Source of the DNA: JANXVR01 sp034667405
GTDB lineage: Bacteria > Actinomycetota > UBA4738 > HRBIN12
DNA: 64,000 nucleotides
Reading direction: 5' to 3'
Assembly: GCA_034667405.1 (NCBI GenBank)
Contig: JAXDJX010000019.1
Location: 1 to 64,000 of the forward strand
Part shown: piece after piece, positions 1 to 7,593 of the stretch
How the letters are laid out: each line of letters begins with the position of its first letter
Numbering within the stretch: position 1 is the first letter of the stretch
The notes under the pieces: model-generated
Seen by the model: the letters and a program-made list of their open reading frames with translations, nothing else
Told to the model about the DNA's origin: nothing
The model's database searches: none
Program-made: the position numbers and the translations under genes

Positions 1-126
1 AGCACGGGCACCGAGGAACGTAGGCAGGGCGATGGCGATCAGGATGCCGATAATCAGAACAACCACCATCAGCTCGATGAGGGTGAATCCATCCTCATCA
101 CGGCGCTCGAAATAGCGCTTGAGCAT
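1..126 (-). CDS. Type IV prepilin, N-terminal part (cut by window edge)
   Basis: Only the first 42 codons are inside the window. They encode a short basic leader (MLKRYFERRDEDG) followed by the class III prepilin signature FTLIELMVVVLIIGILIAIALP. PilD-type cleavage would fall between the G and F, and the conserved E is at mature position 5. After processing this would be the major or a minor pilin subunit, with the hydrophobic helix forming the fibre core. AGGAGG sits 8 nt upstream of the ATG, so the start is secure. It lies downstream of pilC on the same strand, as is common for pilin genes, but a 190-nt leader with a strong hairpin separates the two, so it may be transcribed or regulated separately. 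The C-terminal pilin domain is not visible. Confidence 0.93.
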   Translation of the reverse strand, partial: MLKRYFERRDEDGFTLIELMVVVLIIGILIAIALPTFLGARA

Positions 127-261
127 CTGCCTCGCCTCCTTTCTTGGGACAGGTGCGCACCTGTGTGGTGCGCGTTCTTTAGCGTTGTCGGCCATCTGGC
201 CGAAAGACTGAAGCGTCTCGCCGGATTTCCCCGAGTTCGGGTAGGAGGTCCCCGGACGCAC

Positions 262-291
262 CGAGGCCCCGAGGGGCGCCCCGGGGCCTCG
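262..291 (-). terminator. Strong hairpin between pilC and the prepilin gene
   Basis: A perfect 10-bp inverted repeat (cgaggccccg / cggggcctcg) with a 10-nt loop starts 25 nt after the pilC stop. It has no T-tract, so it is either a Rho-independent-like terminator without U-run, an mRNA-stabilising stem at the pilC 3' end, or part of the prepilin leader. The rest of the 127-316 interval holds further small inverted repeats (a TCGGCC/GGCCGA stem near 189-204 and a 12-bp palindrome at 151-162) and no open reading frame. Confidence 0.5.
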
Positions 292-316
292 AACCAGCGC
301 GCCTCACGGGACGCGA

Positions 317-1528
317 CTACTTGATCAGCTTGATGATGTTGAACATCGGCATGTAGAGCGCGATGACGGACGCGCCCACGCAACTACCGATCAAGGCGAT
401 GAGAACGGGCTCGATCAAGGAGGTAAGGGCATCGACAGAGGCCTCGACCTCGTTGTTGTAGAACTCCGCGACCTTCTCGAGCATCGTGTCGATCTGTCCG
501 GTCTCCTCTCCGACGGCCAGCATCTGGACGACCATCGGCGGGAACACCGGGTGTCGTGCCAGCGGCTTCGCGATGGACTCACCCTCGCGAACGCTCGACT
601 GGACGTCGATTACGGCCTTCGACAGCACCTTGTTGTTGACCGTGTCGGAGACGATGTCGAGCGCCAGGAGGATCGGCACGCCGGACTTCAAGAGCACTCC
701 GAGCGTGCTCGAGAAACGCGAGAGCGCCGTCTTGTGGAACAAGGAGCCGAAGATCGGAACCTTCAGCTTGATGGCGTCCACCATCGCCCGGCCCTTCTCC
801 GTCTTCTTGTACCGCTTGAGCGCGAACGCGCCACCGATGGCAGCGCCGAACACGAAGTACCAATAGGTCTTGAACGCATCCGAGACCATCAGAAGGAGTC
901 GAGTCGGCAACGGGAGCTCACCGCCCAGGGAGGCGTAGATCCCCTTGAACTGCGGAACCACGAACAAGAGCATGACACTCATGATCAGGCCCACGAAGAA
1001 GAGCACGGCGACCGGGTAGGTCATCGCCGACTTGATCTTCCCCCGGAGCTTCACGTCGCGTTCGATCATGTCGGCGAGGCGAAGGAGGACGTCGTCCAAG
1101 ACACCGCCGGCTTCACCGGACTTCACCATGGCGACGTAGAGATCGTTGAACGCTTTGGGGTGTTTCGAGATCGCCTGGCTGAGCGAGGCTCCGCGTTCGA
1201 CATCCAGACGGACATCCACCAACACGCTTTGCAGGGTAGGGCTTTCCGTCTGGTCGGCCAGGATGGCCATCGCGCGCAGGATCGGGAGTCCGGAGTTCAC
1301 CATGGTGGCGAACTGCCTCGAGAACACCGCGAGTTCCTTCAGCTTCACGTGCCCGGGACGGAAGCTGAACTCCCGCTTCATCCCGCTCTTCTGCTTCTTT
1401 GCCTCGAGCGGCGTGTAGCCCATCTCGCGCAGGCGTGAGAGAACCAGGGCCTCGTTGTCGGCCATGAGGGTGCCGGATACGAGGTTCCCCGTCTTGTCTC
1501 GGGCCTTGTACGTGAAGTTCTCAGGCAT
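317..1528 (-). CDS. pilC: Type IV pilus inner-membrane platform protein PilC
   Basis: 403 residues, the usual length for PilC/GspF. It is the inner-membrane platform that couples the PilB and PilT motors to pilin insertion and extraction. Two T2SSF domains are visible (about residues 68-190 and 271-393), each with the repeated helix signature (VKSGEAGG in the first, VGEETGQ in the second). Hydrophobic segments lie near 168-190, 219-240 and 372-393. The start overlaps the end of pilT by 8 nt, indicating translational coupling in a pilB-pilT-pilC operon. Confidence 0.95.
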   Translation of the reverse strand: MPENFTYKARDKTGNLVSGTLMADNEALVLSRLREMGYTPLEAKKQKSGMKREFSFRPGHVKLKELAVFSRQFATMVNSGLPILRAMAILADQTESPTLQSVLVDVRLDVERGASLSQAISKHPKAFNDLYVAMVKSGEAGGVLDDVLLRLADMIERDVKLRGKIKSAMTYPVAVLFFVGLIMSVMLLFVVPQFKGIYASLGGELPLPTRLLLMVSDAFKTYWYFVFGAAIGGAFALKRYKKTEKGRAMVDAIKLKVPIFGSLFHKTALSRFSSTLGVLLKSGVPILLALDIVSDTVNNKVLSKAVIDVQSSVREGESIAKPLARHPVFPPMVVQMLAVGEETGQIDTMLEKVAEFYNNEVEASVDALTSLIEPVLIALIGSCVGASVIALYMPMFNIIKLIK

Positions 1529-2678
1529 AGGAGCCGCCGCCCATCATGACGCCGTTCATGTCGCTGCCGCCGCCCATGCCCATGCCGTTGCCCATCAGCC
1601 GCTCGAGTTCCTCGGCGTCATGACAGCGTTCGAACGCCATCTGCTGACTGATCTTGCCGGTCTTCACGAGCGCGGACAGGGACATGTCCATGGTCTGCAT
1701 GCCGTACCGCCCACCGGCCTGCATGGCCGAGTAGATCTGGTGCACCTTTCCTTCCCGGATTAGGTTCCGGATGGCAGGCGTAGCGATCATGATCTCGACC
1801 GCGACCGCACGGCCTTGCCCGTCCGAGGTGGGGATGAGCTGCTGCGTGACCACGCCTTGGAGCGTGGTGGCCAGCTGGACGCGCACCTGCTGCTGCTGGT
1901 GAGGTGGGAACACGTCGATGATCCGGTCGATGGTCTGCGGTGCATCCTGGGTGTGCAAGGTCGCGAAGACCAAGTGACCGGTTTCTGCCGCGGTGATGGC
2001 GGTACCGATGGTCTCGAGGTCTCGCATCTCACCGACCAGGATGACGTCGGGGTCCTGACGCAAGACGTGCTTCAGAGCTTGACCGAACCCGTGGGTGTCG
2101 GCACCGATCTCACGCTGGTTCACGATGCAGCTCTTGTGCCGATGGAGGAACTCGATCGGGTCCTCGACCGTCATGATATGGCCGGCCCGTTCGGTATTCA
2201 CGACGTCCACCATGGATGCGAGGGTCGTCGACTTTCCGGACCCCGTAGGACCCGTGACCACGATGAACCCTCGCGGGAACCTCGCGAGGTCCGCGACCAC
2301 TGGAGGAAGCTGGAGGTCTTCGATGTTCTTGATCTCGTAGGGGATCACGCGGAACGCCGCACCGATGGAGTCTCGCTGGAAGTAGACGTTCACCCTGAAT
2401 CGAGCTTTCCCGGGCAACGAGTACGACATGTCGAGCTCGAGTTCCTGTTCGAAGCGCTCTCGCATCTTCTGCGGGAGGATCGCGTAGATCATGGTCTGGA
2501 TGGACCGCGGCGTGAGCGGGGGATATCCCTCGATCGGCTGGAGATCTCCGTGGAGCCGAACCGTTGGAGGCGCACCAGCCGTCACGTGCAGGTCCGAGCC
2601 GCCGATCTCCAACAACCTGGTCAGGAGTTCGGGGATAGGGATCTGGATATCGTCTTCTTGCTGAACAACGGTACTCAT
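1521..2678 (-). CDS. pilT: Type IV pilus retraction ATPase PilT
   Basis: 385-residue secretion-superfamily hexameric ATPase that powers pilus retraction. Visible motifs are Walker A GPTGSGKST (residues 143-151), Walker B DVILVGEMRD (211-220), the His box LHTQDAPQTIDRIIDVFP, and the PilT-specific AIRNLIREGK motif in the C-terminal part. That last motif separates PilT from PilB-type extension motors. The C-terminal tail is unusually rich in Gly and Met. One nucleotide separates the gene from pilB upstream, and it overlaps pilC downstream. Presence of PilT implies dynamic, retractable pili (inference from the family). Confidence 0.95.
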   Translation of the reverse strand: MSTVVQQEDDIQIPIPELLTRLLEIGGSDLHVTAGAPPTVRLHGDLQPIEGYPPLTPRSIQTMIYAILPQKMRERFEQELELDMSYSLPGKARFRVNVYFQRDSIGAAFRVIPYEIKNIEDLQLPPVVADLARFPRGFIVVTGPTGSGKSTTLASMVDVVNTERAGHIMTVEDPIEFLHRHKSCIVNQREIGADTHGFGQALKHVLRQDPDVILVGEMRDLETIGTAITAAETGHLVFATLHTQDAPQTIDRIIDVFPPHQQQQVRVQLATTLQGVVTQQLIPTSDGQGRAVAVEIMIATPAIRNLIREGKVHQIYSAMQAGGRYGMQTMDMSLSALVKTGKISQQMAFERCHDAEELERLMGNGMGMGGGSDMNGVMMGGGSYA

Positions 2679-2679
2679 C

Positions 2680-4362
2680 TCACTTCACCACCCTTGCGAC
2701 CTCTTCGATGGAGGTAAGCCCCATCCGGGTCTTCTCGAGTCCGTCATCCCGCAGCGTCATCATCCCCTGCTGGATCGAGACAGCTTTGATCTGATCGGCG
2801 GAGGCCCGCTCGACCGTCAATCGTTCGATCTCTTCACTCATCTGCATAACCTCATAGAGCCCGATGCGCCCGCGGTAGCCGGTGTTCGAACAGGCCGAGC
2901 ATCCCGCGGGTCGGAACAATTCCTTGATCTCGCTCCAGAGCCACTCGGGATAGCCGGCGAGCTGAAGTTGGGATTCCTCCGGGACGTAGGCCTCTTTGCA
3001 ACGAACGCAGAGCTTTCGGGCGAGTCGCTGGGCGACCACACAGTCGATAGCCGAGGCAACGAGGAAGGTCTCCACGTCCATCTCGACGAGCCGGCTGATG
3101 GCGCTGGCGGAGTCGTTCGTGTGCAGGGACGACAGGACGAGGTGGCCGGTCAGGGCCGCTTCGATGGCGATGGTGGCCGTCTCTTTGTCCCGGATCTCAC
3201 CGATGAGGACGATGTCGGGGTCGGCTCGCAGGATCGATCGCAAGGCACTGGCGAAGGTCAGGCCGGCCTTCGGGTTCACCTGCATCTGGTTGACGCCTGC
3301 GAGGCGGTACTCCACCGGGTCTTCGACGGTGATGATGTTCTTGTCTTCCTCGTTCAAGATGTTGAGGGTCGCGTACATCGACGTGGACTTGCCCGAACCC
3401 GTCGGTCCCGTCACCAGCAATGCGCCGTAGGGCTTGCGGAAGGAGGTCTCGAAGCGCTTGTAGGCGTCTTCCATGAACCCGAGGTCTTCAAGGCGCAGGA
3501 GCGCGTTGGACTTGTCGAGGACTCGGATGACGACCTTCTCGCCGAACACCGTCGGCAGGGTCGCGACGCGGAGGTCGAGCTGCTTCCCGCCCACCCGCAT
3601 GCTGATCCTGCCGTCTTGGGGAACGCGCTTCTCGGCGATGTTGAGGTCCGCCATGACCTTCAGCCGGCTGATGAGTCCGCCTTGGATGTTCTTCGGGCTG
3701 TGCATGACCTCGTGGAGCACTCCGTCCACCCGGAATCGCACGCGGACGTCCTTCTCGGTGGGTTCGATGTGCACGTCGGAGGCACGGTCTCCGACTGCCT
3801 GGGTCATGATCGCCTGGACCAGTTTGACGATCGGGGCTTCCTCAACGGCCGCCTCGATCTGAACGTCTGTGTCATCGGCCTGGTCGGCGGCTGCGGCGGA
3901 GAGCGCCTCGACCTGCCCGTCCATCCCGGAGAACTTCTGGATGGCCTGCTCGACATCGGCCGCGGTGGCGACCACGGGTTGCACGTCGCGGCCGGTGATT
4001 GTCCTGATGTCGTCCAACGCGTACACGTTCGCCGGGTCCGACATGGCGACCAAGAGCTTGCCGTCGCGATCGCCGATGGGGATGGCTCGATACCGACGTG
4101 CGAGCGCTTCGGGGAGCAGGGTGGTCGAACTGGGGTCGACTTGGAACTCGGACAGATCGACGAATTCGAGCCCGACCTGTTCGGCCAGAGCCCTGACCAG
4201 GTCCGTCTCCTTGATGAGGCCGAGGTCGATCAGGACGCGGCCGAGAGACTTCGGGGTCTTCCGATGCTCCTCCAGAGCTTGCTGGAGTTGCTCAGGGGTG
4301 ATGAGCCCCTGTTCGATCAGGATCTGTCCGAGCTGCTTGGCCTTCCGTTTGACGGTTGTCAT
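2680..4362 (-). CDS. pilB: Type IV pilus extension ATPase PilB with MshEN-like N-domain
   Basis: 560 residues. This is the motor that drives pilus polymerisation. The N-terminal domain has two spaced copies of an LGxxLxxxGLIxxxxLxxAL pattern (about residues 10-33 and 39-62), resembling the MshEN c-di-GMP-binding motif; the leading Arg of the canonical motif is not conserved in either copy, so ligand binding is only suggested. The T2SSE ATPase domain has Walker A GPTGSGKST (319-327), Walker B DPDIVLIGEIRD and a His box. The tetracysteine zinc site typical of PilB/GspE is complete (Cys452, 455, 488, 491). pilT follows after 1 nt. Confidence 0.95.
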   Translation of the reverse strand: MTTVKRKAKQLGQILIEQGLITPEQLQQALEEHRKTPKSLGRVLIDLGLIKETDLVRALAEQVGLEFVDLSEFQVDPSSTTLLPEALARRYRAIPIGDRDGKLLVAMSDPANVYALDDIRTITGRDVQPVVATAADVEQAIQKFSGMDGQVEALSAAAADQADDTDVQIEAAVEEAPIVKLVQAIMTQAVGDRASDVHIEPTEKDVRVRFRVDGVLHEVMHSPKNIQGGLISRLKVMADLNIAEKRVPQDGRISMRVGGKQLDLRVATLPTVFGEKVVIRVLDKSNALLRLEDLGFMEDAYKRFETSFRKPYGALLVTGPTGSGKSTSMYATLNILNEEDKNIITVEDPVEYRLAGVNQMQVNPKAGLTFASALRSILRADPDIVLIGEIRDKETATIAIEAALTGHLVLSSLHTNDSASAISRLVEMDVETFLVASAIDCVVAQRLARKLCVRCKEAYVPEESQLQLAGYPEWLWSEIKELFRPAGCSACSNTGYRGRIGLYEVMQMSEEIERLTVERASADQIKAVSIQQGMMTLRDDGLEKTRMGLTSIEEVARVVK

Positions 4363-4404
4363 ATGCGCCCCATGAAGTCCATCCGGTGTAGGTCGTCAGA
4401 AGAT

Positions 4405-5142
4405 TCATTCGTCATCGTCGCCATCCATCTGAAGCAATCCCGAGAACTCTTTGGCGAGAAGCACCCGATCTACCTCGCCTTCGTCCTCGTCGGTGTCGAT
4501 GCCCGCGGAACCGGCGAGCTTCTGCGGCTCCCTGCTCATGGCGGTCAGCGGTTGCTTCGGTTGCTCGGGCTCCTTCTGCTCCTCCGGCTCCGTCGGTTCC
4601 GGCGCCTCGATCATCGCCGGCGCGCTATCGCCCGGCGTCTCTGCGGGTTCGGTCCCCCCCGGCGAGGATGCCGTGCGCCCGCCCGGCCAGTTGCGTTCGA
4701 CACCGGCGTTGACGTCGACCTTCTCCTCCGCCGCAGCGGGGTGCAGGGTCGTCCTCGGCTTGCCGGAGGGGGCGGCGCCCAGCTCCGGGAGCTTCAGCGG
4801 TTCTCGTTTCGTGCGAGCCTCTTCGGCCGCGAGGAGCCCCTGCTCCATCATGTCCAGCAGGACCCCCGGGCGTACCGAGGTACCGGCGACGGCGAAGGAT
4901 GAGTAGGCGCCCCGATGACAGAAGACCCAGATCTGATCTGCGAACTCGACGAAGGAGCGTTCCGCATCGCCGAGCGCGGCGAAGCGCAGCCAGGCCGGCT
5001 TCGCTTGCATCTCGTCGTCCTCGGGGTAGGAGCCGAGGACCAGCCCGTCCCGGGACAAGATGAGACAGCTGCGAACATCGCCGACGCTGACCGCGACACG
5101 CTGAGCGAGCGCGGAATAGTCATCCATCTGTGTCTGTGGCAT
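4405..5142 (-). CDS. Roadblock/LC7-like domain protein with long disordered tail, in the pil operon
   Basis: 245 residues, no enzyme motifs. Residues about 6-105 look like a Roadblock/LC7 fold: a CLILSRDGLVLG strand-turn-strand, a short helix, a central strand (IWVFCHRG) and a C-terminal amphipathic helix. About 120 residues rich in Pro, Glu, Ala and Gly follow, probably disordered. The protein ends in a short hydrophobic helix (VDRVLLAKEFSGLLQ) and an acidic DGDDDE tail. It precedes pilB by 42 nt on the same strand and could regulate pilus motors, since Roadblock proteins such as MglB regulate small GTPases that control pilus polarity (known for other bacteria). No MglA-like GTPase is in this window. 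The Roadblock assignment rests on pattern recognition only. Confidence 0.6.
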   Translation of the reverse strand: MPQTQMDDYSALAQRVAVSVGDVRSCLILSRDGLVLGSYPEDDEMQAKPAWLRFAALGDAERSFVEFADQIWVFCHRGAYSSFAVAGTSVRPGVLLDMMEQGLLAAEEARTKREPLKLPELGAAPSGKPRTTLHPAAAEEKVDVNAGVERNWPGGRTASSPGGTEPAETPGDSAPAMIEAPEPTEPEEQKEPEQPKQPLTAMSREPQKLAGSAGIDTDEDEGEVDRVLLAKEFSGLLQMDGDDDE

Positions 5143-5193
5143 CGGCGGCCGGCACTCAAGCCTTGAATCGTTCGCTCGAGGGTGACGAACCGT

Positions 5194-6048
5194 CTAGAGG
5201 GCTGGGTCGTTCATCGCAGCGAGTGCGGCGGCCGACATCACATCCAGGGGCGCCGGACGCCCCGACCAGATCTCGAATGCGAGCGCCGCCTGGTGCAACA
5301 ACAGCCCGACTCCCCCGAACGCCGCCGCCCCCGCGGCCCTGGCGTTCGTCTGCAGCGGGGTGACTGCCGGGTGGTACTTGAGATCGACCACCATCATGCC
5401 CGGGGCATACGCGGGCTCGGGGGGTATCCCAACACCGTCGAAGCCGATCGGCGTGGCGTCGATGACCAGGTCGCCGTGCCACCCGGCTGCGTCGTCGAAC
5501 GCGATGACATCAACGGGGGTTCCCAAGCCCTCGAGCGTTCCTTGGAGGCCCAGGGCCCGGGTGTGCTCCCGTACCGCAACGCTGATCCGGGACGCGCCGC
5601 CTTGTGCGAGGGCGAGCGCGCAGGCTCGAGCGGCTCCGCCGGCACCATAGATGAGCGCTGTCACCCCACGCGGGTCAAGGCCGGCATCCTGTCGGAGGAA
5701 CCCGTCGAAGCCCGGTGCGTCGGTGTTGTGGCCGATCAGGTCGTCGCCTTGGATCTCGATCGTGTTGACGGCGTGCAAGCGGGCAGCCTCATCCGTGAGT
5801 CGAGCCGACAAGAGATCCGCGATCTCTGTCTTGTGGGGCATGGTGACGTTCGCTCCGGCAAGTCCCAGTGCGGTGATGGCGGCCACGGCCCTCCCGACGC
5901 TGCCGGGGGGCACCGGCAAAGGGACGTAGACCCAGTCCATCTCCAGTGCATCGAACGCGGCGTTGTGTATCGCCGGCGACAACGAGTGGGCGACGGGCCA
6001 GCCGATGATGCCGGCCACGCGGGTGGCTCCCGACAGTCGCCTATCCAA
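5194..6048 (-). CDS. aroE: Shikimate dehydrogenase AroE
   Basis: 284 residues from a TTG start. It reduces 3-dehydroshikimate to shikimate with NADPH in aromatic amino acid synthesis. The substrate-binding motif GWPVAHSLSP is near the N-terminus, NVTMPHK supplies the catalytic Lys, NTD follows (GHNTDAPGFDG), the Rossmann motif is GAGGAARA, and the conserved C-terminal GVGLLLHQA is present. The frame stays open to 6210, but upstream residues are low-quality Arg-rich sequence inside mltG. The TTG at 6048 overlaps the mltG stop by 8 nt and gives the usual SGATRV start. A GTG at 6018 with a better SD (GGGAG) is an alternative that would remove 10 residues. Confidence 0.9.
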   Translation of the reverse strand: MDRRLSGATRVAGIIGWPVAHSLSPAIHNAAFDALEMDWVYVPLPVPPGSVGRAVAAITALGLAGANVTMPHKTEIADLLSARLTDEAARLHAVNTIEIQGDDLIGHNTDAPGFDGFLRQDAGLDPRGVTALIYGAGGAARACALALAQGGASRISVAVREHTRALGLQGTLEGLGTPVDVIAFDDAAGWHGDLVIDATPIGFDGVGIPPEPAYAPGMMVVDLKYHPAVTPLQTNARAAGAAAFGGVGLLLHQAALAFEIWSGRPAPLDVMSAAALAAMNDPAL

Positions 6049-7120
6049 GACAGGTCTTGTCCTGAAGGAAGGTGTTGTAATCGGTGCTGAAGCGCAGGCG
6101 CGCCTCCCCCGGGCATTGCAGGAAGTATCTGAAGGGCGAAGTCGCCGGACTGAGGGCCGCCAACAGCGACTCTTTGCTCGGACTCGCGATAGGGCCGGGC
6201 GGCAACCCACGATTCAGCCGGGTGTTGTAGGGACTGTCGATGGCGAAGTCACTCGTGGTCAGCCCATCCGAAGGGTTCGGGTCGATGTAGGCGACGGTCG
6301 TATCGAACCCAAGCGTCATGTGCAATCTCAGACGGTTGTAGATAACGGCGGCGACCAGCTTGCGGTCGGCCGGATGCACCACCTCCTTCTCGATCATGGA
6401 AGCGACAACGACAGCCTGATACGGGGTGATGCCGAGCCGGCTCGTGTTCTCCCACGGGAAGGAGGCGGTATCGCTCTTGAACTGGTCCAGCAACCGCTGG
6501 ATCACGGTCGCCGACGTCAAGTCCTTGCGCTGGAACTCATACGTCTGCGGCCACAGGAAGCCCTCGATGCTCTTGCCTGCGGGCAGGTAAGGAGGCAAGG
6601 AGTACTTCCCACTCATCACCGCCGTCATGAAGATTTTCTGTGGGATCCCAAGGTCCTGCTGCACCGCCAGGGCGATCCGAGTGGCACGCCAGCCGGGGAT
6701 GACCGTCAGATCGACGGTCGGAGAGGCGACCGGAGTCGCAACGGGCGGCGTGCTCAGGATCTTCACCGCGTCGGCCATCGTCATGTTCGTGGTCAGGTCG
6801 AACGAGCCGGCACGGATCTCGCTCGCCTTCCCGGTCCCCTCCAGGAGCGTCCGACCCACGAACCCTCCGCAGCCGACGACCCCTTTGTCGTGGAGGAGAT
6901 CGACGGTCTGGCTGCCCGACGCGCCCGAGGGGATGACCACGGTGACGTTCGTCTTCGGTCCGTCGGGAGCCTTGCAGTGCGCGTAGTAGCGGACACCGCC
7001 CAACGCGATCCCCGTGACTGCCAGGAAGAACACCAACAACGCGATGAGGGCTTTTCGATGAGGATGCTCGTCGCGGGGGCGACTGGGTGCTGTGGGCTCG
7101 GCGACCTGGGCTCCTGGCAT
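6041..7120 (-). CDS. mltG: Endolytic murein transglycosylase MltG (YceG-like)
   Basis: 359 residues. A cytoplasmic N-terminus rich in Pro and Arg is followed by one membrane segment (about 23-45) and an extracytoplasmic YceG domain. The catalytic Glu lies in ASMIEKE (E244), with the following YNRLRLHMTLGFDTT and NTRLNRGLPPGPI motifs typical of the family. MltG cuts nascent glycan strands and is thought to set their length. In Actinobacteria it commonly sits between ruvX and aroE, as here. It ends inside the start of aroE, suggesting coupling. Confidence 0.94.
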   Translation of the reverse strand: MPGAQVAEPTAPSRPRDEHPHRKALIALLVFFLAVTGIALGGVRYYAHCKAPDGPKTNVTVVIPSGASGSQTVDLLHDKGVVGCGGFVGRTLLEGTGKASEIRAGSFDLTTNMTMADAVKILSTPPVATPVASPTVDLTVIPGWRATRIALAVQQDLGIPQKIFMTAVMSGKYSLPPYLPAGKSIEGFLWPQTYEFQRKDLTSATVIQRLLDQFKSDTASFPWENTSRLGITPYQAVVVASMIEKEVVHPADRKLVAAVIYNRLRLHMTLGFDTTVAYIDPNPSDGLTTSDFAIDSPYNTRLNRGLPPGPIASPSKESLLAALSPATSPFRYFLQCPGEARLRFSTDYNTFLQDKTCLG

Positions 7121-7164
7121 CGAGCACCGAGGATAGCGGCCGATCCCCGGAGGCGACCGACCCG

Positions 7165-7593
7165 CTAGTGGCCGGTGTGTCGGTCGAGCCAGGCCTGAAG
7201 GATGAGTGTGGCCGCCGTCTGATCGACGGTCTTTCGGCGTTGCCTCCCAACGACACCGGCTCCGCGCAGCAATCGTTCGGCCTCCACCGTGGACAGGCGT
7301 TCGTCCTGGAAGTCGATCGGCACGTCGAGGAAGCCCTCAAGAGCGCCGGCGAACGCCCGTGCATGGCCCGCGCGTGGCCCCTCCTTGCCGGACAATTCGC
7401 GGGGAAGTCCGACCACCACGACCGAGATCTGATCTTCGATGACCATGGCGGCGATCGCTTTCAGTTCGCCGGGGGGCTGCCCCACATGGACGGTGCCGAA
7501 CGGCACCGCGACCCGGCGATCCGGATCGCTGATGGCCACCCCGATCCGCGCATCGCCGGGGTCCAGTCCCAGGACCCTCCCGAGCTCAGGCAC
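7165..7593 (-). CDS. ruvX: Putative pre-16S rRNA nuclease RuvX/YqgF
   Basis: 142 residues with an RNase H-like fold. It has the N-terminal GLDPGDARIGVAISD motif (catalytic Asp), the VVVGLPRELSG strand and a C-terminal DQTAATLILQAWLD segment with the second acidic site. Family members are implicated in 16S rRNA 5' end maturation. The start overlaps the alaS stop by 8 nt. The alaS-ruvX-mltG-aroE order is conserved in Actinobacteria. Confidence 0.94.
   Translation of the reverse strand: MPELGRVLGLDPGDARIGVAISDPDRRVAVPFGTVHVGQPPGELKAIAAMVIEDQISVVVVGLPRELSGKEGPRAGHARAFAGALEGFLDVPIDFQDERLSTVEAERLLRGAGVVGRQRRKTVDQTAATLILQAWLDRHTGH

Noticed and set aside
127..316. c-di-GMP-I (GEMM) riboswitch before the prepilin gene
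   Set aside because: Tempting from context, but I could not identify the conserved core; kept only as a structured-leader finding.
69..383. Minus-strand frame of 104 codons spanning the prepilin start and the pilC end
   Set aside because: Arg/Pro-rich and out of frame with both clear genes; overlaps the prepilin coding sequence.
2968..4902. Plus-strand open frame of 644 codons opposite pilB and the Roadblock-like gene
   Set aside because: It is the antisense shadow of real genes in a high-GC genome; the translation is His/Arg/Gly-rich with no domain, while the minus strand encodes clear proteins.
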